Shown here: positions 32,031 through 40,792 of the stretch, one piece after another
How the letters are laid out: every line of letters starts with the position of its first letter
How positions within the stretch are numbered: the stretch's first letter is position 1
Assembly: GCA_934617425.1 (NCBI GenBank)
Contig: CAKTUD010000004.1
Coordinates: 1 to 64,000, forward strand
Origin: an uncultured Eggerthellaceae bacterium
Lineage (GTDB): Bacteria; Actinomycetota; Coriobacteriia; Coriobacteriales; Eggerthellaceae
Direction: 5' to 3'
Length of the DNA: 64,000 nt
Made by a program: the position numbers and the translations under genes
The notes under the pieces: model-generated
What the model was told of the DNA's origin: nothing
Database searches by the model: none
Seen by the model: the letters and a program-made list of their open reading frames with translations, nothing else

Positions 32031-33452
32031 ATGGGACGCCCTAACGTCTATCCAACAGGCACGACGGTTTATTACCCCGAAGAAGCCTACAATGGCTACA
32101 CGATTTTCGATGCCGAAGGTTACGGCATCTTGCTTATCAACATGAACGGCAAGGTTGTGCGCTCGTGGAAGAATTTCACGGGTTTCCCACCCAAGATGCT
32201 GCCCGGCGGCCACCTGATCGGCACCAAGGTTGCTCGCAAGGCCGAAAACGGCTATCAGGACATGGAAGATTTGACTATGGTCGACATGGACGGCAACGTC
32301 GAGTGGACCTTCGACCACAACCAGCTGATCAACGACCCCGACGGCGAGCGCTGGATGGCACGTCAGCATCACGACTACCAGGTTACTGGTTCACCTACGG
32401 GCTATTTCTGCCCCGGCCAGGAACCCGACCCGAACTTTGACAAGATGCTCATCCTCACGCACAACGACGTGAAGAAGCCCAAGATCTCGCCGCAGAATCT
32501 GCTCGAAGACCGCCTGATCGAAATCGACCGCGAGGGCAACCTCCTCTGGGAGTGGAACATGCTCGACCACTTCAACGAATTCGAGCTTGACGAGACTATC
32601 AAAAATGCCATGTTCCGCAACCCCAACACCCAGCACTGCGGCCCCGAGGGCCAAGGCGACATCTTCCACGTGAACTGCGCCAGCTACCTCGGCCCCAACC
32701 ACTGGTTCGACGAGGGGGACGAACGCTTCAACCCCGAGAACATCATCATGGACTCGCGCGAAGCGAATATCATGTGGATCATTTCTCACGAAACCGGCGA
32801 GATCGTGTGGAAGGTGGGTCCCGACTTCACCAGGACGTCCGAGCTGCGCCTGTTCGGCACGATCGTCGGCCCGCATTTTACCCACATGATTCCCAAGGGA
32901 TTGCCGGGCGAGGGCAACATCATGCTTTATGATAACGGCGGCTGGGCCGGCTACGGCGCACCCAACCAGTTCTCCAAGACCGGCCTCAAGGTGACTCGCC
33001 GCGACGGCTCCCGCGTCGTGGAGTTCGACCCCACTACTATGGAGATCGTTTGGGAGTGCACCGGCGAGCCCCTGCCTACCGCTGCCGGCTTCAACTACAA
33101 CACCAACTACTTCTACAGCCCGCTTACCTCCGCTGCTCAGCGCATGCCCAACGGCAACACGGTTATCACCGAGGGTTGCAGCGGCATCATCCGCGAGTAC
33201 ACCAAAGATCAAAAGCTCGTGTGGGAGTATGTCGCGCCGCGCGGTTTGTTCTTGTATCGCGCATACCGCATTCCGTATGAGTGGATTCCGCAGCTGCCTG
33301 CTCAGGAAGAGGTTGAAATTCCGCGCCAGAATGTGGACGAGCTCCATATCGGCGATGTCGATCCCAATGATTGGGATTCCGAGGCGCGCGGCGTAGAAGG
33401 TGCCCACGCGTTCGATACCGAAGTCGCTGCTTGCGTAACCGGTTTGGAATAA
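32031..33452 (+). CDS. arylsulfotransferase (ASST)-like beta-propeller protein, copy 2
   Basis: A 473-residue paralogue of the upstream gene, by eye around 75-80% identical, with the same blade motifs (LLINMNGKVVRSW, LTMVDMDGNVEWTF, IMWIISHETGEIVWKVG) and the same GDIFHVNCASYLGPNHWF segment. The first 60 and last 50 residues differ most. No signal peptide. Several internal stretches are nearly identical to copy 1 even at silent sites, which points to gene conversion. It has its own leader and is followed by a bidirectional terminator, so it is probably a separate transcription unit. Function as for copy 1; perhaps different acceptor substrates. Confidence 0.7.
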   Translation: MGRPNVYPTGTTVYYPEEAYNGYTIFDAEGYGILLINMNGKVVRSWKNFTGFPPKMLPGGHLIGTKVARKAENGYQDMEDLTMVDMDGNVEWTFDHNQLINDPDGERWMARQHHDYQVTGSPTGYFCPGQEPDPNFDKMLILTHNDVKKPKISPQNLLEDRLIEIDREGNLLWEWNMLDHFNEFELDETIKNAMFRNPNTQHCGPEGQGDIFHVNCASYLGPNHWFDEGDERFNPENIIMDSREANIMWIISHETGEIVWKVGPDFTRTSELRLFGTIVGPHFTHMIPKGLPGEGNIMLYDNGGWAGYGAPNQFSKTGLKVTRRDGSRVVEFDPTTMEIVWECTGEPLPTAAGFNYNTNYFYSPLTSAAQRMPNGNTVITEGCSGIIREYTKDQKLVWEYVAPRGLFLYRAYRIPYEWIPQLPAQEEVEIPRQNVDELHIGDVDPNDWDSEARGVEGAHAFDTEVAACVTGLE

Positions 33453-33565
33453 TATCTGCAAGGTCTTGCAACGATCTGCGAAAGAGCGGGCTTGGCGTTT
33501 GCCAGATCCGCTCTTGCTTGCGTTTTTGCGAGGCTTTTCGCGCCGTGATTTTCTTGGTGCGGATG

Positions 33566-33606
33566 AAAACGCCCCGTTCTTGTTTGCTGAGAACGGGGCG
33601 TTTTGG
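33566..33606. terminator. bidirectional terminator after arylsulfotransferase-like gene 2
   Basis: AAAACGCCCCGTTCT and AGAACGGGGCGTTTT form a 15-bp stem. It lies between this rightward gene and the leftward DsbA-like gene and suits both. Confidence 0.88.
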
Positions 33607-33669
33607 TTGGGGCTGGCCATTTCGGCGGCTTCGTTGGGAGGCGTGCCTCTGTTTTGTTAGATGCTGTCG

Positions 33670-34569
33670 CTAAAAGATGGTGCAGGCACCGGTTGCGGGG
33701 TCGCAGAAGGAAAGCGGCTTCGACTTGATGTAATAGCTGCTGCCGCGATTCTCTTTCGCAAACGTGCCCGTCTCCAAGAGGCCGGCGACGCATTCGTCGA
33801 GTTGTTCGTTGGTGAGGTCGAACAACACTTGAATCTCGCGCGCCATCACGCGTTCATAGGTGGTCACGAACTTTGCGGCGGCTTCAAGGCTGTATTCGGG
33901 GGTTTCGAGCTTCGCCTCGCCGTCGGTAAGCTCTTCGATGGCGCTTTTGAAGAAGGCGAACTCACAATAGCCCGTAGCCGATTTTTCTGCTTTGCCGTAC
34001 GACACGTTGAAAGTGGGGTAGGTGCGCACCTGGTGCTGGCTTGACGTGATGAGATCGGCCGAGTATAGCTCTTCGGCGGTGCCGTCGGTCATGTCCTTTT
34101 TGAAGCGATCGATGTCGATGCCGAATTCGGCGGCTAGGTTGGCCAGGTCGTCCACCGTCACGAGCGTGCGACCTTCGTTGTAGCGCGCCTCGCGCATGCG
34201 GCGCAGGAACTTGTCGGATGCTTCGGGATTTTGGATATGCATAGCCTTGTATGCGAGGTTCATGGGAACCGAGGTGATGTCATGCATTTCCGCGTTGTCC
34301 ATGCAGTGGGTGTCTATGGGCACGCCTGTACGCTGCGCGGCTTTTTCCAGTCCCTTGTGCAGTTCGGTTTTGAATTGGGCGAAGCGGATCTCGGCGTTTT
34401 CGTCGCGGCCGACGATATCTTGCACGTCGCCGATGAGCATTCCCAGGATATAGACGAACTCCACTTTGTCGCCAAGGATGTACTCGATTTTGCGCATGGT
34501 CGGCTCCATTCCGAAGCACCAGGTGCACAGCGGGTCGGTGTATTGGATGATCTTGATTTTCTGGTCCAT
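33670..34569 (-). CDS. DsbA-family thiol oxidoreductase (FrnE-like)
   Basis: A 299-residue thioredoxin-fold protein with the redox motif CTWC at residues 15-18, followed by FGMEP, and the helical insertion typical of DsbA/FrnE-type oxidoreductases. A cis-proline candidate occurs in VRTYPTFNV near residue 197. There is no signal peptide, so it is probably cytoplasmic like FrnE. The last 90 residues are an extra domain ending with two cysteines (SFCDPATGACTIF) that could form a second disulfide. The start at 34569 has AAAGGA upstream; eleven further codons upstream are not used. It is transcribed towards the arylsulfotransferase-like genes. Confidence 0.8.
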   Translation of the reverse strand: MDQKIKIIQYTDPLCTWCFGMEPTMRKIEYILGDKVEFVYILGMLIGDVQDIVGRDENAEIRFAQFKTELHKGLEKAAQRTGVPIDTHCMDNAEMHDITSVPMNLAYKAMHIQNPEASDKFLRRMREARYNEGRTLVTVDDLANLAAEFGIDIDRFKKDMTDGTAEELYSADLITSSQHQVRTYPTFNVSYGKAEKSATGYCEFAFFKSAIEELTDGEAKLETPEYSLEAAAKFVTTYERVMAREIQVLFDLTNEQLDECVAGLLETGTFAKENRGSSYYIKSKPLSFCDPATGACTIF

Positions 34570-34673
34570 TGGAATCCTTTGCTCGTGCGGATTTATCGGC
34601 AAACATGATAGCGCGAAGCGTGTAATCGTCCAAATGGTTGCGGGCGTCTCTGTTGGATGCTGGGCGACGATTG

Positions 34674-34703
34674 GTGCCAGAGATGGTCGTTGGAACGTGT
34701 CAC
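34674..34703 (-). repeat. stop-codon-linked repeat, copy 2
   Basis: Minus-strand GTGACACGTTCCAACGACC-ATCTCTGGCAC. The TGA inside the first five bases is the stop codon of the spermidine-synthase-like gene. Confidence 0.82.
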
Positions 34704-35602
34704 CGATTTGCGAGGTCGCTGTCGGTTGCGATCACCATGTAGTTATCGGTTTCGTTTGCGGGATATTTACCGCAAGGGATGACGCTGACGTGTTCGAAAA
34801 CCTCGGACAATGCAGCGATGGCGTGTTGCAGCGGCGCCGATTTCGGCCCTTCCAAGGCTGAGATGACATTCGCAAGGTAGACCCCTCCGGGGGCAAGGTG
34901 CTTTTTGGAAAGGCGCAGCGCCTCGACGGTAACAAGTTCTCCCACGGGATTTTTCCCGGCGAAGGTGTCGTTGAGGATAGCGTCGTAATGCGCATCGCTG
35001 GTTTTAAGGAAGTGCAAAGCGTCATCGTTTATGAGCCCGAGGCGCCCGTTTTTCTCGGTATCGAATTCTTCGATCAGCCGATCAAGGAAAAAATAACGCT
35101 CGGCCAGCAAAGTGATGTCAGGATCTATTTCGACCACATCGATGCGCGCCTCGGGATGGTGCGCCACGATATGTTTGGGATAGGCATAGCCACCGCCGCC
35201 GAGCATCAAAAGGTTTATCTCGCGGCTAGTGCCCGTCATCTCAAAGAGGTGATCGTACATTCTGTAATAATCGAACGCCAAATCGTAGACGCGGTCGTCA
35301 TCGATGTAGGTTGCGGCTTGGTAGGCGCCGTCGATCTCGAGTACGCGGATCCAGGTGAGTCCCTCTTGCGCTTGGTCGGTGGCTCTGCTTTCCGCCCCGG
35401 TGTGCTCGTCCTGGCGAATGGTGTAGATGCTGGCTTTGCCGAACATGGTGGGGTAGCTGATCGCGACCGCCTCTTCGGCCGGTGGGGCCGCCTGTGCCAT
35501 CTTCTTCGCGCCCGTGAAGAATGCTTTTGCGTACCGTGTCGCGATGCCGGCGACGACTGAGGCGAGCGCGAAACGCGCAGCTGTTTTAGCAAGGTTGTTC
35601 AT
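34700..35602 (-). CDS. spermidine synthase-like methyltransferase-fold protein
   Basis: A 300-residue protein with an N-terminal hydrophobic or amphipathic helix (about 1-25) and a Rossmann fold of the spermidine synthase class: LLMLGGGGYAYPKHI near residue 132, VVEIDPDITLLAERYF near 155, INDDALHFLK near 189 and YDAILNDTFAGKNPVGE near 204. The polyamine-enzyme signature DGxxQ is not seen (the strand before it reads ATYIDDDRVYD), so it may not be a true spermidine synthase. The start could also be the ATG at 35635, which overlaps the divergent yigZ start; ribosome sites are weak at both. Its stop lies inside a repeat unit. Confidence 0.7.
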   Translation of the reverse strand: MNNLAKTAARFALASVVAGIATRYAKAFFTGAKKMAQAAPPAEEAVAISYPTMFGKASIYTIRQDEHTGAESRATDQAQEGLTWIRVLEIDGAYQAATYIDDDRVYDLAFDYYRMYDHLFEMTGTSREINLLMLGGGGYAYPKHIVAHHPEARIDVVEIDPDITLLAERYFFLDRLIEEFDTEKNGRLGLINDDALHFLKTSDAHYDAILNDTFAGKNPVGELVTVEALRLSKKHLAPGGVYLANVISALEGPKSAPLQHAIAALSEVFEHVSVIPCGKYPANETDNYMVIATDSDLANR

Positions 35603-35633
35603 ACGTGCGATTCTATCATGGTAAAGTGTGGGC

Positions 35634-36269
35634 ATGAAATCCTATCAGACCATAATGGGCACCTCGAGCGGTGAATACGAAGAAAAGAAAAGTCGCTTCA
35701 TCGCCTATCTGTCTCACATCGAAGCCGACGAAGAAGCCGTTTCGTTCATCGAATCGATAAAGGCTCAGCACCCCATGGCGCGCCACCATGTGTATGCCTA
35801 CGTGCTGCGCGCCGACAATCGTGTGCGCTATTCCGATGATGGCGAACCGCAGAAAACCGCGGGTTTGCCGACGCTTTCCGTTTTGCAACACGCCGAGCTT
35901 GAGGATGTCGTTTGCGTGGTGGTGCGCTATTTTGGCGGAACGCTGCTGGGTACGGGAGGGCTCGTGCGTGCCTATACGAAGGCGACTCAAAATGCGGTGG
36001 TGCTCGCACGCCGTGCGTCGTTCGCGCCGTGCTGCGATGTCGTCGTGGGTGTAGATTACCCGCTGTACGAAAAACTGTCTTACCTGTTGAAATCGCGCGG
36101 CGTTCCCGTGGTCGACACTGCATTTGCGCAAGATGTGACCATCACGGTGCGCGTTTTGCAAGAGGCCGTCGACGGCTTGCGGCGTATGGTGGACGAATGC
36201 TGCCAAGGGCGCGCCGATGTGCTGGTGGACGACCCCAAACTTCAGCTCATCGAGTCTCTTGCCGATTAG
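35634..36269 (+). CDS. YigZ/IMPACT-family protein
   Basis: A 211-residue protein of the UPF0029/YigZ family. The N-terminal IMPACT domain shows EYEEKKSRFIAYL near residue 15, HHVYAYVLR near 50, YSDDGEPQKTAGLP near 65 and VVRYFGGTLLGTGGLVRAY near 95, all family signatures. The C-terminal domain (about 135-211) is the short DUF1949-like part. The role is not defined; eukaryotic IMPACT modulates translation control. A TATCAT hexamer lies 17 bases before the ATG, so the mRNA may have a very short leader. Its 3' end overlaps the convergent LysR gene by 23 bases. Confidence 0.9.
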   Translation: MKSYQTIMGTSSGEYEEKKSRFIAYLSHIEADEEAVSFIESIKAQHPMARHHVYAYVLRADNRVRYSDDGEPQKTAGLPTLSVLQHAELEDVVCVVVRYFGGTLLGTGGLVRAYTKATQNAVVLARRASFAPCCDVVVGVDYPLYEKLSYLLKSRGVPVVDTAFAQDVTITVRVLQEAVDGLRRMVDECCQGRADVLVDDPKLQLIESLAD

Positions 36270-37215
36270 CGGTGAGCTCTTCGCGGGAAGGGCTGCTCAC
36301 GGCTTCTACCGTGGGGTTTTCCGAAACAGCTTCATGAAGTTCGTTGATGTAATCAAGCAAAAGCTCGCTCGGGCGGCGCTCGTTATGCATGATGTAGCCC
36401 ACGCGCATCGTCTCGTCCACGTCGAGCGGGATGGCGGCGATGCCGCTGAGCATCTCGCTTGAGAGCACGCCTGTGGAAATCGTGTAACCGTTGAAGCTGG
36501 TGAGCAGGTTGGTAAGCGTGCCGCGGTCGGAGAAGCGAATGTTGCGATCATGCGGCAGATAGCCTAGCGGCTCTTCCGAATAATAGAACGAGTTCGTGGT
36601 GCCTTGTTCGAACGAATAGCGCGGATAGGGCGCAAGGTCTTCGGGTTTCACGATTTTTTTCTGCGAGAGTGGGTGGTGCTCACCTACGAAGACGTGCGCC
36701 TTGGCGTCGAAGAGCGGGTGGAAGGACACGTCGGCGTCACGAAACGCCTTGTTGAGCACGCGCTCGTTGAAATCGTCCAGGTAGAGAACGCCGATCTCGC
36801 TGCGGAAGGTGCGCACGTCCTCGATGATCTGCCCGGTGGCGCATTCGCGCAGTACGAAGTCGTAGCGTGCGCTACCGCACTTTTCGGCGATGTTGATGAA
36901 CGCTTGCAGGCTGAAGTAATAGTGCTGGGTGGAAACCGAAAGGCGCATCTGGGCATCCTTGCCGGTTGCATAGCGCGATTCGAGCATGTCGGCCTGCTCG
37001 ATGACCTGGCGCGCATAGCCCAAAAGCTCGGTGCCGTCGTTGGTCAGCGTAACGCCGCGGTTCGACCGGGTGAATATGGTTATGCCCAGCTCTTTCTCGA
37101 GATCCTTGATGGCGGTCGAGAGGTTCGATTGCGAAACATACAGATTTTGGGCGGCCGCGTTGATGGAGCCTTGTTCCGAGATGGCGATAAGGTATCGAAG
37201 CTGTTGAAGCGTCAT
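36247..37215 (-). CDS. LysR-type transcriptional regulator
   Basis: A 322-residue LTTR. Residues 1-60 are the winged helix-turn-helix (LRYLIAISEQGSINAAAQNL, SQSNLSTAIKDLEKELG, FTRSNRGVTLT), and the rest is the effector-binding domain. It is divergent from the phenylacetate-CoA-ligase-like gene, the usual arrangement for an LTTR and its target. An HTH-less relative of its effector domain is encoded at 39092. Inverted octamers TATTCGGT (37248-37255) and ACCGAATA (37309-37316) flank the intergenic region and may be its sites. The start at 37215 follows AAGGGTGAG; ten upstream codons are not used. Confidence 0.92.
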   Translation of the reverse strand: MTLQQLRYLIAISEQGSINAAAQNLYVSQSNLSTAIKDLEKELGITIFTRSNRGVTLTNDGTELLGYARQVIEQADMLESRYATGKDAQMRLSVSTQHYYFSLQAFINIAEKCGSARYDFVLRECATGQIIEDVRTFRSEIGVLYLDDFNERVLNKAFRDADVSFHPLFDAKAHVFVGEHHPLSQKKIVKPEDLAPYPRYSFEQGTTNSFYYSEEPLGYLPHDRNIRFSDRGTLTNLLTSFNGYTISTGVLSSEMLSGIAAIPLDVDETMRVGYIMHNERRPSELLLDYINELHEAVSENPTVEAVSSPSREELTANRQETR

Positions 37216-37508
37216 GGTCTCACCCTTTTGTTGCAAGCGGTGCATTTTATTCGGTTCACGGTTACTCTTATAGTATTAGATTTCTGCAAAAATGGGGCTA
37301 TCTGTTTTACCGAATACCAAATGAGCGTAATTCGAATGACGCAGCCCGTTGTACGTCTGCAAGGAAAGTGGTTTCATAAGGTATCGCAATAGAAAAACGG
37401 CTTTCATTAGGGAAAACGGCAAAACAAAAAACCTGTCGCAGGCGTTTGGGGCGCTTGACAGGGCGGAGGATGCGCCAAGTTCCCATTCCGACCACAAGGA
37501 GAAAACCA

Positions 37509-38900
37509 ATGGCCAAAAAGAACATCCCCTACGATCAAAAATACTACGATCCCGAAATCGAGACCATGCCGCGCCCCGAGCTTGAAAAGCTTCAGCTCGA
37601 ACGCTTGAACGAAGAGCTTCAGTTTGCTTACGACAACAGCACGTATTACAAACGCGCTTGGGACGAAGCGGGCATCGAGCCTCATTGCGACACTCTCGAA
37701 GACTTGCAGAAGTTCCCGTTCATCAACAAGCAGACCGAACGCGATTGCCAGGGCGTCGGTTCGTTCTTCGGCGAGCTTGCCGCCGTGCCGGAAGACGACG
37801 TGGTTTACATGGCAACCTCTTCGGGATCGACGGGCGTTCCCACCATGAGCCCTTTTAACCAGAAGGATTTCGACGACTTCATGCATGCCGAGGCTCGCTT
37901 GTTCTGGCAGGCGGGCATGCGCCCCAACGATCGCTATCTGCACGGCATGAACTTCGCCCTGTACGTGGGCGGCCCGTGCGTCATCGGCGCGCAGGAGTTG
38001 GGCGCTTTGGGTATTTGGGTCGGCGCCGTTCCCTCGGATCGCTTGCTGTGGGCCATGAAGCAGTATCAACCCACCTTCATGTGGTCGTCGCCTTCCTATG
38101 CATGGCTGCTTGGACAGAAGGCTATCGAGAAGGGCTATGATCCGCATACTGATTTTGCCAGCCTCAAGACCATCATCATCTCCGGCGAGCCCGGCGGCTC
38201 CATCGAGACCACGCGCAAAGCCATCGAAGAGATCTGGGATGCAAGCGTCTACGACTTCTTCGGTCTGTCCGATATTTACGGAGCCTGCGCAGGTATGTGC
38301 GAATACAAGGACGGCTTGCATATCATCGAGGACCAGATTTTGGTCGAGGTCGTCGATCCCGTCACCGGTGAAGTGCTGCCCGACGGCACCAAGGGCGAGA
38401 TCGTCTACACCACGCTGCTCAAGCATGCGCGCCCGATGATCCGCTTCCGTTCGGGGGATATCGGCTACGTTGATCGTGAAACGTGCAAGTGCGGCCGCAC
38501 CTCTTCGCGCATTCATATCTTGGGACGCAAGGACGAGATGTTCATCGTGAGCGCCGTCAATGTGTTCCCGTCGGATATCGAATACATCGTTCGTCAGGAC
38601 AAGGGTCTTTCGGGCGAATATCGCATTCGCGTATACGACGAGAACTACACCACCAAATACGAGGTGTCGGTCGAGCGCGTGTTCGGCTCCGATGAACCCT
38701 ATGATGCGGTGTCCAAACGCGTTGAGGCGGCTTTGAAGGCGCACTGCGGCGTTCGTCCGGCGAAGGTTATCGTCTACGATACCGACGGCTTGGGGGTTTC
38801 GGCCGAGCACAAGGCAAAACGTTTTATCGACGAGCGCACTTCCACCGCCGATGCGGTTGCCGTCGAGAAGGCTGCCGAGGCTGCGCACAAGGACGAGTAG
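37509..38900 (+). CDS. phenylacetate--CoA ligase-like AMP-forming enzyme
   Basis: A 463-residue adenylate-forming ligase of the PaaK group. The phosphate loop SSGSTGVPT is near residue 103, the Glu/Tyr motif region DFFGLSDIYG near 250, IRFRSGDIG near 311 and the C-terminal hinge GRKDEMFIVSAVNVFPSDIE near 338. PaaK-type enzymes activate phenylacetate or related aryl acids to CoA thioesters. A strong AAGGAG site precedes the ATG, and a terminator follows the gene at 38963-38994. Neighbouring ferredoxin oxidoreductase genes suggest a shared aryl- or acyl-CoA pathway. Substrate specificity is inferred only from the family. Confidence 0.85.
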   Translation: MAKKNIPYDQKYYDPEIETMPRPELEKLQLERLNEELQFAYDNSTYYKRAWDEAGIEPHCDTLEDLQKFPFINKQTERDCQGVGSFFGELAAVPEDDVVYMATSSGSTGVPTMSPFNQKDFDDFMHAEARLFWQAGMRPNDRYLHGMNFALYVGGPCVIGAQELGALGIWVGAVPSDRLLWAMKQYQPTFMWSSPSYAWLLGQKAIEKGYDPHTDFASLKTIIISGEPGGSIETTRKAIEEIWDASVYDFFGLSDIYGACAGMCEYKDGLHIIEDQILVEVVDPVTGEVLPDGTKGEIVYTTLLKHARPMIRFRSGDIGYVDRETCKCGRTSSRIHILGRKDEMFIVSAVNVFPSDIEYIVRQDKGLSGEYRIRVYDENYTTKYEVSVERVFGSDEPYDAVSKRVEAALKAHCGVRPAKVIVYDTDGLGVSAEHKAKRFIDERTSTADAVAVEKAAEAAHKDE

Positions 38901-38914
38901 CTCCATTGATATAT

Positions 38915-38931
38915 TATCGATATTAACGATA
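38915..38931. promoter_or_regulatory. LysR-type box, copy 2
   Basis: TATCG-ATATTAA-CGATA, containing ATC-N9-GAT, in a short AT-rich stretch after the ligase gene. It shares both arms and spacing with the site at 30187. A terminator stands between it and the next gene, so its role is uncertain. Confidence 0.4.
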
Positions 38932-38960
38932 GCTAGTTATCAGCGAAATAATCAATGACG

Positions 38961-38994
38961 AGAGAAGGCGTGTGCAAGATACGCCTTCTCTTTT
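38961..38994 (+). terminator. terminator after the ligase gene
   Basis: AGAAGGCGT and ACGCCTTCT form a 9-bp stem around GTGCAAGAT, followed by CTTTT. Confidence 0.87.
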
Positions 38995-39091
38995 ACGTGG
39001 TAAGGTAAGTGCATATAGGATGACCTGCGCAAATGCTTGGTTATCTGCATTGCGCTGGGCATCGAGGCGGACCAGTGGTGAGGAGCAGACC

Positions 39092-39745
39092 ATGAGCGGC
39101 AAATTTGCAGTTTCCGGACAGCACTATCTTTTCGATGTGCAGGCGTTTGCGAGCACGATACTTGCCATCGGGGGCGATTCGTACGATTACGCACTGCGCG
39201 ATCGCAGCACCAAGGGCGTGATCGATGATGTTGCAAGTGGTTTGTCAGAGCTGGGTATTTTGATGGAAACAACAGCCACGGCAGCGGATTTGGATGCTGC
39301 TTTCGACGCTGCAGGTTTGCGCTTCGTCGAGCTTATCGAATCGGCTCCGCGTGTTGCCTTGCCTGCGAGCCATCCTTTGGTGAACGCCGGCAAACTTTCG
39401 CTTGAGCAGCTTGAAGACTATCCGTATATTTATTTCGAGCAAGAAAAGGACGCGCCGCCGTTTTTCGCCGAAGAGGCTCTTGCCGACGAGAACCGTCGCA
39501 AAAGCATCTCGTGCACCGATCGTGCATCGCTTTCCGAGCTGATAGTGGCGCTTAACGGTTATACAGTGACCAGCGGTATTTTGGTCGGCGTGTCTGACGG
39601 CCCAGGACTTTCGACGGTGGCGCTCGATGCCGATGCGAAATTGCATCTGGGCTACGTTATCCGTAAGGATGCCGAACTGAGTGAAATCGGTGCGCGGTTC
39701 GTCGATAAGCTTGAGAAGAACCTTGTTCGTTACGCTCGGTTCTAG
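39092..39745 (+). CDS. stand-alone LysR-type effector-binding domain (no HTH)
   Basis: A 217-residue protein that aligns with the effector half of the LysR protein at 36247: VSGQHYLFDVQAF corresponds to VSTQHYYFSLQAF, SELGIL to SEIGVL, DYPYIYFEQ to PYPRYSFEQ, and SLSELIVALNGYTVTSGIL to TLTNLLTSFNGYTISTGVL. The DNA-binding domain is missing, and a good GAGGAG site before the ATG shows this is a normal start rather than a truncated reading. It may sense the same ligand, or pair with and titrate the full-length regulator. The ferredoxin oxidoreductase genes follow 57 bases later. Confidence 0.78.
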   Translation: MSGKFAVSGQHYLFDVQAFASTILAIGGDSYDYALRDRSTKGVIDDVASGLSELGILMETTATAADLDAAFDAAGLRFVELIESAPRVALPASHPLVNAGKLSLEQLEDYPYIYFEQEKDAPPFFAEEALADENRRKSISCTDRASLSELIVALNGYTVTSGILVGVSDGPGLSTVALDADAKLHLGYVIRKDAELSEIGARFVDKLEKNLVRYARF

Positions 39746-39802
39746 ACTGGGATTCGGGGCGGTTGCCTTGCATGCGGCGATCGCGGGAAAGGGGCTTTCT
39801 GC

Positions 39803-40792
39803 ATGACGGAAGTTCTATGGCATGGCCGAGGAGGGCAGGGGGCTTTCACGGCGGCGCGTCTGCTTGGTGCGGGCGCGTCGCTTGACGACGCCGCTTATGC
39901 GCTGGCGTTTCCCTCGTTCGGCCCAGAGCGACGCGGGGCGCCGATTCGGGCATTTACCAAGATAAGCACGCAGCCTATCGGTGACAGAAGCGCTATCGAA
40001 CGCGCTGACTATGCGATTTATCTTGATGAGACGCTTTTCGGCGAAGGCTGGGAGGCCGAGCTTTCCGATGGCGGTTGCGTGCTGGTGAACGCACCGGAAG
40101 TTCCCGCAATCGCTGCGGGCGATTCGCGCGTCGTCGCGATTGACGCCAATCGCATTTCTAGCGAGATCCTTGGTCGCCCTATCCCCAACACGGTTTTTTT
40201 GGGTGTCCTCGCCGCTTTGGGCGTGCTTCCGATTGAAAACGCGAAGCGTGCTATAAGGTTGTATATGCCCGCAAAGCTGCACACGTCGAATGAGGATGTC
40301 GTCGAGGTTGCTTATCGTGCTGTTCACGATAAAACGACGACGATGTCGGCAGCGGTATCGGATGCGGGCGTGTTGAACGTAGGCGTGCCGAATGCGAGCA
40401 AGGACGCAGGCGTGGCGTCCCCAGCGGTTCCAGATGCATTTATTGCGACATCGGAGGGTCTTCTCGCGCGTGCCAATTGCGTCATACCGACGTTGCAAGA
40501 CGATGCTTTAAGCCCTGAAAACTTTGCGCGTAGCACTTGTTTTTCTGCAGGTCATTTGATTGACAAGAACGCAGGCTGGCGCAACATGCGTCCGGTTGTC
40601 GACCGCGCGAAGTGCGTGGGCTGCTTGCAGTGTTACCTGTATTGCCCCGATGGCACGGTTTTCAAGGCGCCGAGTTCAGATGGCAAGATTCACGTGGCGA
40701 TCGATTACGATTTCTGCAAAGGTTGCGGCATGTGCGTTCGCGCTTGCAAATTCGGCGCGATTCATATGGAACCCGAGGTGCTTCCCCGATGA
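39803..40792 (+). CDS. 2-oxoacid:ferredoxin oxidoreductase, fused gamma and delta subunits
   Basis: A 329-residue protein. Residues 1-180 are the gamma domain of the pyruvate/2-oxoacid:ferredoxin oxidoreductase family (HGRGGQGAFTAARLL at the start, PSFGPERRGAP near 40, PNTVFLGVLAAL near 132). Residues about 260-329 are a two-cluster ferredoxin domain with CxxCxxCxxxC at about 272-282 and again at about 304-314. The 60-residue linker is variable. The enzyme oxidises 2-oxoacids to acyl-CoA with ferredoxin, or runs in reverse. Its stop overlaps the alpha-subunit start by 4 bases. The substrate could be pyruvate or an aryl or branched-chain oxoacid. Confidence 0.85.
   Translation: MTEVLWHGRGGQGAFTAARLLGAGASLDDAAYALAFPSFGPERRGAPIRAFTKISTQPIGDRSAIERADYAIYLDETLFGEGWEAELSDGGCVLVNAPEVPAIAAGDSRVVAIDANRISSEILGRPIPNTVFLGVLAALGVLPIENAKRAIRLYMPAKLHTSNEDVVEVAYRAVHDKTTTMSAAVSDAGVLNVGVPNASKDAGVASPAVPDAFIATSEGLLARANCVIPTLQDDALSPENFARSTCFSAGHLIDKNAGWRNMRPVVDRAKCVGCLQCYLYCPDGTVFKAPSSDGKIHVAIDYDFCKGCGMCVRACKFGAIHMEPEVLPR

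Noticed and set aside
30214..33620. Long leftward open frames opposite both arylsulfotransferase-like genes
   Set aside because: They arise from GC-rich third positions on the coding strand; the two copies mirror the two paralogues.
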